DNA from: Convivina praedatoris
GTDB lineage: Bacteria; Bacillota; Bacilli; Lactobacillales; Lactobacillaceae
Assembly (NCBI RefSeq): GCF_933208505.1
Contig: NZ_CAKOEU010000009.1
DNA length: 42,342 bases
Strand: one strand, 5' to 3'
Numbering within the stretch: the first letter of the stretch is position 1; the number at the start of each line of letters is the position of its first letter. Below the pieces are notes generated by a model. It was not told the origin of the DNA. It was given only the letters and a program-made list of their open reading frames with translations, and searched no databases. Both the position numbers and the translations under genes were made by a program. Below, piece by piece: positions 17,188 to 24,185 of this stretch.

Positions 17188-18513
17188 TTACTTACTTTGA
17201 ATATTTTCACGAGCTTCAGCTGAAAGGTTGTAGAAAGAATGTACACCTTTGTACTTAGCAGTTGAACCAAGCAATTCTTCAATACGCATCAATTGGTTAT
17301 ACTTTGCGATACGATCAGTACGTGACATTGAACCAGTCTTGATTTGACCAGCATTAGTAGCCACAACCAAGTCAGCAATAGTAGTATCTTCAGTTTCACC
17401 AGAACGGTGTGAAACAATCGCTGTGTATCCAGCTTCCTTAGCCATCTCAATAGCATCCATGGTTTCAGACATAGTACCAATCTGGTTAACCTTAATCAAG
17501 ATTGAGTTAGCGGCACCCATGCGGATTCCCTTAGACAAGTACTCAGTATTAGTAACGAAGAAATCATCACCAACTAATTGAACCTTCTTACCAAGTTCCT
17601 TAGTAATAGTTACCCAGTCATCCCAGTTATTTTCATCAATAGGATCTTCGATTGAAATAATTGGGTAACGGTCAGCCAAGTCTTCCAAGTACTTAACGAA
17701 TTCTGCAGTTGAGAATTCTTCCTTAGTTGACCAACGCAAAACGTACTTTTCCTTGTCAGCATCCCAAAGCTCTGAAGCAGCAACGTCAACCGCAATAGCG
17801 ATATCCTTACCTGGCTTGTAACCAGCTGCTTCAATAGCTGAAATCAAATATTTAAGAGGTTCTTCGTTGTTAGCGAAATCAGGAGCAAATCCACCTTCAT
17901 CCCCAACAGAAGTTGCCTTACCATCAGCTTCCAAAAGCTTCTTCAAGTGATGGAAAGTTTCTGAACCATAACGGATAGCTTCCTTGATTGAAGGTGCCCC
18001 AACAGGCATAATCATAAATTCTTGGAAATCAACCTTGTTATCAGAGTGAGCACCACCGTTGATAACATTCATCATTGGTGTAGGCAATACGTAAGAATTC
18101 ATACCACCAATGTATGAGAACAAAGGCATTCCTAATTCATCAGCAGCTGCACGAGCAGCAGCGATTGAAACAGCTAAAATCGCATTAGCTCCTAGCTTAC
18201 CCTTATTGGCTGTACCGTCTAATTCAATCATGGCTTGATCAATCGCACGTTGATCTGTCACGTCAAACTTACCAACCAAAGCTTTAGCAATAACGTTATT
18301 AACACTATCGACGGCCTTAGTAGTCCCCTTGCCCATGTAACGAGACTTATCACCATCACGCAATTCAACGGCTTCGTGTTCACCAGTTGAAGCACCAGAT
18401 GGTACGATTCCACGACCGTAACCACCAACTTCAGTAATTACTTCCGCTTCAACAGTTGGGTTTCCACGTGAGTCCAACACTTCGCGTGCAACAATATCAG
18501 AAATCAAAGACAT
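17188..18513 (-). CDS. eno: Enolase (phosphopyruvate hydratase)
   Basis: A 441-residue enolase converting 2-phosphoglycerate to phosphoenolpyruvate in the lower glycolytic pathway. DSRGNPTVEAEV, PSGASTGEHEA, the Mg-binding and catalytic region SIEDPIDENNWDDW, LVGDDFFVTN, the signature ILIKVNQIGTMSET and SHRSGETED are all present. AAAGGAG lies upstream of the ATG. Codon choice is strongly biased, as in highly expressed genes. It has its own promoter behind tpiA. Confidence 0.98.
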   Translation of the reverse strand: MSLISDIVAREVLDSRGNPTVEAEVITEVGGYGRGIVPSGASTGEHEAVELRDGDKSRYMGKGTTKAVDSVNNVIAKALVGKFDVTDQRAIDQAMIELDGTANKGKLGANAILAVSIAAARAAADELGMPLFSYIGGMNSYVLPTPMMNVINGGAHSDNKVDFQEFMIMPVGAPSIKEAIRYGSETFHHLKKLLEADGKATSVGDEGGFAPDFANNEEPLKYLISAIEAAGYKPGKDIAIAVDVAASELWDADKEKYVLRWSTKEEFSTAEFVKYLEDLADRYPIISIEDPIDENNWDDWVTITKELGKKVQLVGDDFFVTNTEYLSKGIRMGAANSILIKVNQIGTMSETMDAIEMAKEAGYTAIVSHRSGETEDTTIADLVVATNAGQIKTGSMSRTDRIAKYNQLMRIEELLGSTAKYKGVHSFYNLSAEARENIQSK

Positions 18514-18561
18514 GTTTTGTGTTCTCCTTTTAATGTTGATTCTAAAAACAAATCCGACTTA

Positions 18562-18570
18562 ATTGTATCA
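18562..18570 (-). promoter_or_regulatory. eno promoter, extended -10
   Basis: TGATACAAT on the minus strand (-10 TACAAT at 18562-18567, TG at the extended position). The -35 is poor (TTTATC at 17-base spacing). It leaves a leader of about 42 bases. No convincing terminator separates it from tpiA, so some read-through is possible. Confidence 0.55.
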
Positions 18571-18649
18571 TCATTTAGTTAGAAGATAAACAATCAACTT
18601 ATACAAGCTTTTAGAGCGCCTCAAGCACCCGTATCAAGAGTAATAACCT

Positions 18650-19444
18650 TTAGGACTGAGATGAACTAGTTTGTTTGGCGATTCCTATTAGACTCAAAAA
18701 TTGTTCCGGATCTAACGCAGCACGGCCAACCAAAACGCCATCAATATCTGCCTGTCCCATGATTTGAGCGGCATTATTCACATCAACCGATCCACCATAC
18801 AGAATTCTTATCTTTTCAGCAATTGATGGTGAGTACAATTGAGCCAGAGTTTGTCGAATGAGCTGAGCTGCCTTTTGGGCCTGTTGTGCACTAGCTGCCT
18901 CACCTGAACCAATGGCCCAAGTTGGTTCATAAGCAATGGTGACATTACGTATCTGATCTACTGAAACCCCAGCTAAAGCAGCTGCTACTTGAGCAACTGC
19001 CGGCTGAGCATCCATTGACTGAGTGTACACGCTCATATCTTCATCAATATCTATAATCGGCTTTAAACCATTCCTCAAGGCAGCCATGACCTTTAAATTA
19101 ACAGTAGCATCAGTTTCATTAAAGAACTTACGTCGTTCAAAATGACCAATTAATACATAGGTAACTCCTAAATCAGCCAAAGCTCGTGGCGAAGTTTCCC
19201 CCGTATAGGCACCAGCATCTTGCCAATGAACATTTTCAGCAACCACATGGATGGGACTATTTTCAGTTTCGCGCACCATATCGGCTAAGAAAATATCCTG
19301 AGCGGCAATCCCCGTTTCGACTACGGAACAATTAGGTACCTGTTGATTTACTTTTTCTAGATAGTCAAAGACTTGCCCTTGAAGTTTGTTAATCTTCCAA
19401 TTAGCTACCACAAAAGGTATCCGACAAGTTTTATATGTCGTCAT
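18650..19444 (-). CDS. tpiA: Triosephosphate isomerase, diverged
   Basis: A 264-residue TIM barrel. The catalytic residues are kept: Asn15/Lys17 in NWKINK, His101 and Glu173 in AYEPTWAIGSG. It would interconvert dihydroxyacetone phosphate and glyceraldehyde 3-phosphate. Three usually invariant positions differ: GHSERR is GHFERR (Phe102), the conserved C-x-G-E loop reads DIDE (132-135), and the phosphate-binding LVGGASL is LVGRAAL. The preceding small membrane gene overlaps its ATG by four bases. Either a working but relaxed enzyme or one adapted to a side role; heterofermenters on the phosphoketolase route depend less on it. Confidence 0.88.
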   Translation of the reverse strand: MTTYKTCRIPFVVANWKINKLQGQVFDYLEKVNQQVPNCSVVETGIAAQDIFLADMVRETENSPIHVVAENVHWQDAGAYTGETSPRALADLGVTYVLIGHFERRKFFNETDATVNLKVMAALRNGLKPIIDIDEDMSVYTQSMDAQPAVAQVAAALAGVSVDQIRNVTIAYEPTWAIGSGEAASAQQAQKAAQLIRQTLAQLYSPSIAEKIRILYGGSVDVNNAAQIMGQADIDGVLVGRAALDPEQFLSLIGIAKQTSSSQS

Positions 19445-19773
19445 TTATCGTCACCTCGTAACATTAAAAATATGAAAACAGCTTCAATTAACAATAGCCA
19501 AGTAATGTCAGTGGGCTTAGCTTCCATCAGTGCCAATAGTATGTAGGTCACCATCAAAACCCCTAAACCACTTCCAGTTTTAATAAACGTGCGATGATAT
19601 TTATTACCACTTAATTTGTTAACTAAATCTTGATTTTCAGCTCGCAATTCTGTTAAATCCAATTTTAAACTTTCCACCTGGTTAAGCAACTTATCATTTT
19701 CGTTTTGCAACCATTCCACCTGATCTTCCTGATTAGGCCGGCTTTCATCCTTACGCCACTTAAATATCTTCAT
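19441..19773 (-). CDS. Small coiled-coil membrane protein, unknown
   Basis: A 110-residue protein: a charged N-terminus, a coiled coil with leucine spacing at residues about 18-55 (NDKLLNQVESLKLDLTELRAEN), and two C-terminal hydrophobic helices (about 67-85 and 90-105) with a short loop. I do not recognise a family. ATG 19773 follows AGGAG by ten bases; the frame continues 24 codons further but without a ribosome site. The stop overlaps the tpiA ATG, so the two are translationally coupled. Confidence 0.65.
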   Translation of the reverse strand: MKIFKWRKDESRPNQEDQVEWLQNENDKLLNQVESLKLDLTELRAENQDLVNKLSGNKYHRTFIKTGSGLGVLMVTYILLALMEAKPTDITWLLLIEAVFIFLMLRGDDK

Positions 19774-19794
19774 AATTCCACATCTCCTATACTT

Positions 19795-19823
19795 AGTATA
19801 ATGGATTCGCCTTAAAATCAGAA
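19795..19823 (-). promoter_or_regulatory. Putative promoter of the tpiA pair
   Basis: TATACT (19795-19800) with TTCTGA 17 bases upstream (19818-19823). The -35 matches poorly, but the placement 22 bases before the start codon fits. Confidence 0.45.
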
Positions 19824-19838
19824 TATTAAATGGTTTTC

Positions 19839-19867
19839 TTGACAAATATAAATGATAACAGTACCAT
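19839..19867 (+). promoter_or_regulatory. Promoter of tRNA-Leu
   Basis: Consensus TTGACA (19839-19844), 17-base spacer, TACCAT (19862-19867). It starts transcription about ten bases before the tRNA. Confidence 0.65.
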
Positions 19868-19883
19868 GTATAAGTTATCTGAT

Positions 19884-19969
19884 GCAGTCGTGGCGGAATT
19901 GGCAGACGCGCAGGATTAAGGATCCTGTGTCCGCTTTAGGACGTGCGGGTTCGACTCCCGCCGACTGCA
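19884..19969 (+). tRNA. tRNA-Leu (anticodon AAG), probable phage attachment gene
   Basis: An 86-nt class II tRNA. Acceptor GCAGTCG / CGACTGC, anticodon stem CAGGA / TCCTG with loop TTAAGGA and anticodon AAG at 19918-19920, long variable arm TGTCCGCTTTAGGACG, T arm GCGGG-TTCGACT-CCCGC, discriminator A, CCA not encoded. It would read CUU, and CUC if A34 becomes inosine. The prophage begins just after its 3' end, so the 3' half of this gene is the likely attachment site. Confidence 0.95.
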
Positions 19970-19976
19970 CTATCAT

Positions 19977-20012
19977 AAAAATAGGAATCGGTACTCCGAT
20001 TCCTATTTTTTG
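19977..20012. terminator. Terminator after tRNA-Leu
   Basis: An 11-bp stem ATAGGAATCGG / CCGATTCCTAT with loop TACT, A-run before and T-run after; bidirectional. Confidence 0.88.
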
Positions 20013-20072
20013 TATGTAACCTTCAACAGAAATAAAAAAAGAAACCTCAAATATGAGATTTCCTTTAAGACT

Positions 20073-20143
20073 ATGCCGACTGCCGGCATATAAAATGCTA
20101 ATTTATAAGTATTTTAATAACATTGTGTCTAAATTATGTCTAA
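20073..20143 (+). other. Candidate att-proximal region: tRNA-end copy in hairpin and integrase arm repeats
   Basis: A palindrome TATGCCG-ACTGC-CGGCATA (20073-20091) contains GCCGACTGC, the same nine bases as the 3' end of tRNA-Leu 115 bases away. Then two direct repeats TGTCTAA start exactly 11 bases apart (20126-20132 and 20137-20143), one helical turn, as for integrase arm-type sites. Function inferred from position at the prophage end. Confidence 0.45.
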
Positions 20144-20316
20144 TAGAATCAGCCGAACTATAATTAATAGTCTAGGTGCTTTTTATGTTCCAATTTTTGC
20201 TGTTTTGTTTGACGAGAAAAACAGCAAAGTTCGAAATGCTTAGAGCGCCAACGGTTTTCTCTTTTAATTTCCTTATGACAATTTGTTGGTTTATGTTTTT
20301 AATTGTTTAATCAAAC
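20144..20316. other. Non-coding prophage end, AT-rich
   Basis: No gene seen. It holds a near-palindrome ACTAT-aatta-ATAGT around 20158-20172 and a long hairpin TTTGCTGTTTT / AAAACAGCAAA near 20197-20226 with a 10-base loop. The meaning is unknown; the neighbourhood suggests integrase/excisionase sites or transcript ends. Confidence 0.35.
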
Positions 20317-20408
20317 AAAAAAAGACGTTAACCCAATGGGCAACACCTTAATTTGCCACTCAATGACCTGTCTTGCGACAGTGTACACGCCATTTCCGAG
20401 CAGCTAAC
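20317..20408 (-). ncRNA. Candidate small phage RNA downstream of the lysin gene
   Basis: On the minus strand an extended -10 TGATATAAT (20415-20423) would start an RNA near 20408. The RNA folds into CTGTC-GCAA-GACAG (GNRA tetraloop, 20368-20381), contains the palindrome GTGTACAC, and ends in a bulged hairpin GTTGCCC / GGGTTAAC followed by seven T (20317-20323). No ORF with a ribosome site is inside. It may be an independent RNA of about 90 nt or just the structured end of the lysis transcript. Confidence 0.4.
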
Positions 20409-20449
20409 AACTAAATTATATCATATATGTACGGGCAAAAGCCCTTTTG

Positions 20450-21229
20450 TTACTTAGTCTTATCAGCAATAGCCTGCGCTAAGTCATGAATTTCAGACTT
20501 GGTCTGCTCATCAATGACGCCTATAGCTTGCTGTGCTGTATCTGATTGAGAATCTGGTTGAGGTGACTCAGATTCTGGATGTGGATCTGTCTGATTGTTA
20601 ACTGGTGCCGCCAACAAGTCCCAAGTACGTGCATCTCCGTAAAAGATAGAACGGTCATAAGGTACGCATACATACTGCCACATTGTAATGATTTTCCATT
20701 CTTTAATGTTAACAAAATGAGTATTGTCTGCCCAGTCTTGCAATTCTTGCGTGTATTCAGTAGGAGCCATATATGGGTAATCAGCAATCCACACAGGGTT
20801 ATCTGCCATATCTTCCCATGAGTATCCATGCACGCTATTAACAACGTCAGAATAACCAATATATAGCCACACCTTCTTACCAGTCTTCTCATAGATATAG
20901 TCAGCAATTTCTCGTGGTTCATAACCACTTAAAACTGGATAACCGGCCATATTTTCAAAATCAAGCAACAATGGTACATCAGGGTCATAACATTCAGGAG
21001 CTGCATTATCTAAGAAAAATTGCGCCTGCTCTTTAGCATCAATTCCGCCGACGATGAAGTGATAAAGCCCTAACTTCTTACCTGATTCTTTAACTTGGTT
21101 AACCTGTGTAGTAACGTGCTTATTTACATAACTATTACCTTCCGTAACCTTAACGATCACAGCATCATTTTCGGAGATGATTCCACTAATGTCGGCAGGG
21201 TTGTTATCTGATACATCTGCTACAAACAT
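20450..21229 (-). CDS. Phage endolysin, GH25 muramidase
   Basis: A 259-residue lysozyme of glycoside hydrolase family 25, cleaving the MurNAc-GlcNAc bond of peptidoglycan to release phage. ADVSDNNPADI at the start, LLLDFEN with the catalytic Asp-x-Glu (about residue 95), WIADYPYM and MWQYV match the family. After about residue 195 comes a Pro/Ser/Asp linker and a short helical tail rather than a known wall-binding domain. There is no signal peptide, so a holin must export it. ATG 21229 has GGAGG eight bases upstream; the upstream extension of the frame overlaps the holin gene and is not used. Confidence 0.92.
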   Translation of the reverse strand: MFVADVSDNNPADISGIISENDAVIVKVTEGNSYVNKHVTTQVNQVKESGKKLGLYHFIVGGIDAKEQAQFFLDNAAPECYDPDVPLLLDFENMAGYPVLSGYEPREIADYIYEKTGKKVWLYIGYSDVVNSVHGYSWEDMADNPVWIADYPYMAPTEYTQELQDWADNTHFVNIKEWKIITMWQYVCVPYDRSIFYGDARTWDLLAAPVNNQTDPHPESESPQPDSQSDTAQQAIGVIDEQTKSEIHDLAQAIADKTK

Positions 21230-21230
21230 A

Positions 21231-21713
21231 TTATTTACCTCCATATTGAGAAAGTAGTGCTCGTTGAATTGATGCACTATTAGACTCACTAATCGATGTA
21301 TTGGCTGAACTCTGTGTTTCAAAATTAAGTTTTACTTCTGAAAATTTGCCTTTATCAGCTTGATTCAAGCTTTTGCTTGCACGCTCATTCATTTTCTGAA
21401 CCGCATATTCTAGCTTATCCCCTAGTTGTTGATTTGAAAAAAGGCCATTCATACCATTGGCATTTAAACGTTCCTTTACTCGCTCAATAGCTTCTTGTCG
21501 CTTGTCAGCACCAACCATGTCAGTATTTTCTAAAGCTGAAACAGCATCATCAAACCAACCAGCTACTAGTGCTACGTTGTGTAGTTTAGTGACTTTTTCA
21601 ATATTCACCGAATACTTTTTAATTAAGCTGATACCCGCATGAATTAACGGACCAAACAGGCCAAGCAAAGCTAATAACATAACTAAAAGCTCATATAACT
21701 GTGTAATCTTCAT
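21231..21713 (-). CDS. Phage holin, LLH family
   Basis: A 160-residue protein with one N-terminal membrane helix (residues about 5-28) and a helical cytosolic part (VALVAGWFDDAVSALENTDMVGADKRQEAIERVKERLN) typical of the LLH holin family. It would form the membrane lesion that lets the GH25 lysin out. The ATG overlaps the preceding gene by four bases; the lysin follows directly. Confidence 0.8.
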   Translation of the reverse strand: MKITQLYELLVMLLALLGLFGPLIHAGISLIKKYSVNIEKVTKLHNVALVAGWFDDAVSALENTDMVGADKRQEAIERVKERLNANGMNGLFSNQQLGDKLEYAVQKMNERASKSLNQADKGKFSEVKLNFETQSSANTSISESNSASIQRALLSQYGGK

Positions 21714-22129
21714 GTTGACGAAATCTCCTCAATTTTATCTGAATAATCATGGCCACCCATCGCTAGCAAATCAGTATTGAGTCGTTTAACTAAATCGTTT
21801 AACAATCCAACCTGCATTCTCAGTTCTTGGTTTTCAGTCATAATTTTTTTGTTTTGTTCATTGATTGTCTTGTACTGTACGCTGATAATTTCATATTTAG
21901 AGCTAACATCAGCTAACTGGTCCATTAACTGGGTGTTCTTGTCACTAATTTCTTTAAGGCTTTTATCTAGGCGGTCAATCATATCCGTCTGCTTAGTCAT
22001 GAAAGCATCTTCATGTTCTAGCATCGTGCTATCACGTTTCACACGATTTTTAATCCACACACCTAGAAGCACACAAAGGGAACCAAATGCGGTTCCTAGT
22101 GCTCCCCATGTTTCTGCGCTAACTATCAC
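21710..22129 (-). CDS. Membrane-anchored coiled-coil protein of the lysis module
   Basis: A 139-residue protein with an N-terminal hydrophobic helix (TWGALGTAFGSLCVLLGVWI), then basic residues and about 85 residues of coiled coil ending near MQVGLLNDLVKRLNTDLLAMGG. The layout resembles haemolysin XhlA-like or holin-accessory proteins, but I do not see a diagnostic motif. The GTG at 22129 follows AAAGGA; a TTG nine codons earlier lies too close to its ribosome site. Position between two membrane proteins suggests a lysis role. Confidence 0.6.
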   Translation of the reverse strand: MIVSAETWGALGTAFGSLCVLLGVWIKNRVKRDSTMLEHEDAFMTKQTDMIDRLDKSLKEISDKNTQLMDQLADVSSKYEIISVQYKTINEQNKKIMTENQELRMQVGLLNDLVKRLNTDLLAMGGHDYSDKIEEISST

Positions 22130-22562
22130 CGGCAATCCTTTCCGCTCGTTTAACAACTTCCTCTATCTTCCGCTCGCCCATTAATTTATAACGAGCCTCG
22201 TTGTAAATTGACGATAATGAAAATATAAGCATTGCACCATACACAAACGGGTCCATCCGCCAATGTCCTGAATTAATACAGTCTGCAAAGTAGCAAAACG
22301 ATAGCATTCCAAACAAAAAAACCGCTACTAAAAGTAAGAGCAGTCTAATCTTGTACCACCAAAAATCCCAGATAGCATTTACTACCGTAAAAGCTCCAAT
22401 TAATAAATAGATAATGCCTGGCACCAAGTCATCTACCCAGTCGATTTCTGGTGGTAATGTAATTTCTAATTGGTTAAATCTGAATAAGATAAATGAACCC
22501 ACAATCATTTCAATCGCTCCGATTAACCATAAGTCGTTATTTCTAAAAAAGTGTCTAATCAT
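22119..22562 (-). CDS. Phage membrane protein, unknown
   Basis: A 147-residue protein with four hydrophobic helices (about residues 10-28, 45-65, 70-92, 103-120) and a charged C-terminus (KLMGERKIEEVVKRAERI). It is encoded between the baseplate and holin genes. It could be a first holin or antiholin, or act in superinfection exclusion; the sequence does not decide. It overlaps the next gene by about ten bases. Confidence 0.6.
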   Translation of the reverse strand: MIRHFFRNNDLWLIGAIEMIVGSFILFRFNQLEITLPPEIDWVDDLVPGIIYLLIGAFTVVNAIWDFWWYKIRLLLLLVAVFLFGMLSFCYFADCINSGHWRMDPFVYGAMLIFSLSSIYNEARYKLMGERKIEEVVKRAERIAGDS

Positions 22563-22570
22563 AATACCTC

Positions 22571-23788
22571 CTAATCTACTGCGATGTAAGAACCAGAAAT
22601 GCCAAAAATGTATTGTGATTTCATTCCAGCAGTAACATTAGCATTACCACCGCTATTAATAAGCATAGACCCTGCTGTATACCCCGCCTGCATTGATAAC
22701 ACAGCACCGCTATAAGGCATAAATCTTCCAGAAACAATACCGGGTTGATTACCCATATCAGAAGTTAAGGTACCGAATCCGCTCACGGTCACTATATTTC
22801 CAATTCTAATGAAGTTGATAATGACACCGCACACAATCTTAATCATCACCTCTGACTTTTTATGAATTGATTTCCAAGCAACAGATTTATTAAAGACAGA
22901 ACCAACAGAGTCAAATCCAGAACCATCTAAACTAAATACTTCAATAATGCCGTGTACAGGATAGGTAGCTGTAGTAATCCTAACTAGCGCAGCACTTGGC
23001 ATATTAACGGGAGAATTTTTAAAGGCAGCACTACCACCGTAAAAATAATGCACGCCAACATAATTAGCTAAGTTGTTGACAATATCATTGAAATCTCCAC
23101 TCGTCACGAAATCACTAGGTCCATAAGCAATCTTAGTAGCGTCCGTTTTAGTTGCATACGATGATAGCTTAGTATTTAACTGGTCTTGTGTCACAGCACT
23201 AAGTGCCGTCTTATTGAAGTCAACAATAGCCTTATCAATCTTTTGGTTAGCTGCAGTTAAATTACTATCTACGCTATCTGCCTTACTATTGATAGTATCA
23301 AGCTTGGCCATCGTGTCCTGGGCACTTTTTTGGACAGCATCAAATTTACTTTGAACAACTTTCTTAGCGTCTTCGACAACACCATCAACAATTGAGATAT
23401 AGTCTTTGGCTTGCTCACCATTTAGGTCAACGGCCTCTTCAACGATGACTTTAAAGCTCGCAGTTGATGCCGTTTTATCGCCAAAAGTCACCTTAAAATA
23501 GGCATTTTTAAAGACGCCCATGTCTTGACCGAGCGCCTTTGGTGGTGTGTATTCAAATATGCCGTAGTTGCGGTCAATGTAGGATACGTTAGTATCCACA
23601 ACAACTTTACCGGAAGAGCTTTCGCCCATAAACGTGACAGTTCCACCAGTTAAATTGGTTGGGTCGCCGTTGTCTGTGAGCGTTACGTGCCAAGTCGAAT
23701 AGTTACCATCCCCTTGCCGTAGAATAACACGGGGGTTATTAATTTCAGACTTAGTTGTGTCTAAACTTAAATTAAGTGTGCGGCTCAT
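22571..23788 (-). CDS. Baseplate upper protein, BppU family (receptor binding)
   Basis: A 405-residue structural protein. Residues about 1-125 resemble the BppU N-terminal domain (IILRQGD-type start, NLTGGTVTFMGESSSGKVVVD, FEYTPPKALGQDMG...AYFKVTF). A helical linker follows (VQSKFDAVQKSAQDTMAKLDTINSKADSVDSNL), probably a trimeric coiled coil, and the remainder is a glycine-rich beta domain (about 230-405) that may bind the host. GGAGG lies five bases before the ATG. It overlaps the DUF1617 gene by 17 bases. Confidence 0.78.
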   Translation of the reverse strand: MSRTLNLSLDTTKSEINNPRVILRQGDGNYSTWHVTLTDNGDPTNLTGGTVTFMGESSSGKVVVDTNVSYIDRNYGIFEYTPPKALGQDMGVFKNAYFKVTFGDKTASTASFKVIVEEAVDLNGEQAKDYISIVDGVVEDAKKVVQSKFDAVQKSAQDTMAKLDTINSKADSVDSNLTAANQKIDKAIVDFNKTALSAVTQDQLNTKLSSYATKTDATKIAYGPSDFVTSGDFNDIVNNLANYVGVHYFYGGSAAFKNSPVNMPSAALVRITTATYPVHGIIEVFSLDGSGFDSVGSVFNKSVAWKSIHKKSEVMIKIVCGVIINFIRIGNIVTVSGFGTLTSDMGNQPGIVSGRFMPYSGAVLSMQAGYTAGSMLINSGGNANVTAGMKSQYIFGISGSYIAVD

Positions 23789-24185
23789 TGTAACCTCCTT
23801 CCTCGAATGAATCCATCAGTTTGTCATAACCATCAGCAGCTTCTCCAGCAATTAGCTCACTGTAATTACATAGTTCTGCATACAGCTTTGAAAACTGTCC
23901 TTCGGTGTCTTCTTCAAAAATAGAGCGCTCTTGACGTAACTCGGTTAGTTCTTTTGATATTTTTTCAAAAGTTTTCTTACTTCCGTTTCCAGAAATCTGA
24001 CCGTTTTCTTTTACTTCGGCACCGTTACTAACGATAATTGACCGCTCTTCTTCTCCAATTTCATAAACTTTAGCATCAATATTTTTAATTAAACGTGTCC
24101 GAAACCTGGAAACTTGTCCAGATAACTTAGATTCTTTTAAAAATAGATTCACACTATTTAAGTCAATATTAGTAATCTTAATCAT
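23772..24185 (-). CDS. Phage protein, DUF1617-like
   Basis: A 137-residue soluble protein. The N-terminus MIKITNIDLNSVNLFLKESKLSGQVSRFRTRLIKNI resembles DUF1617, a family encoded between Tal and receptor-binding genes in Lactobacillales phages. The middle is helical and acidic. Its exact role is unknown; assembly of the baseplate is a guess. The ATG overlaps the Tal stop (ATGA). Confidence 0.6.
   Translation of the reverse strand: MIKITNIDLNSVNLFLKESKLSGQVSRFRTRLIKNIDAKVYEIGEEERSIIVSNGAEVKENGQISGNGSKKTFEKISKELTELRQERSIFEEDTEGQFSKLYAELCNYSELIAGEAADGYDKLMDSFEEGGYNEPHT

Noticed and set aside
20317..20408. Resemblance of the small RNA to a tracrRNA nexus (AAGG ... TTAAC before a terminator)
   Set aside because: No Cas9 gene, no repeat array and no anti-repeat in the window; the similarity is too short to mean anything.
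21230..21322. Longer N-terminus for the GH25 lysin as a signal peptide
   Set aside because: The extra residues overlap the holin gene, are not hydrophobic, and a strong GGAGG sits before ATG 21229.
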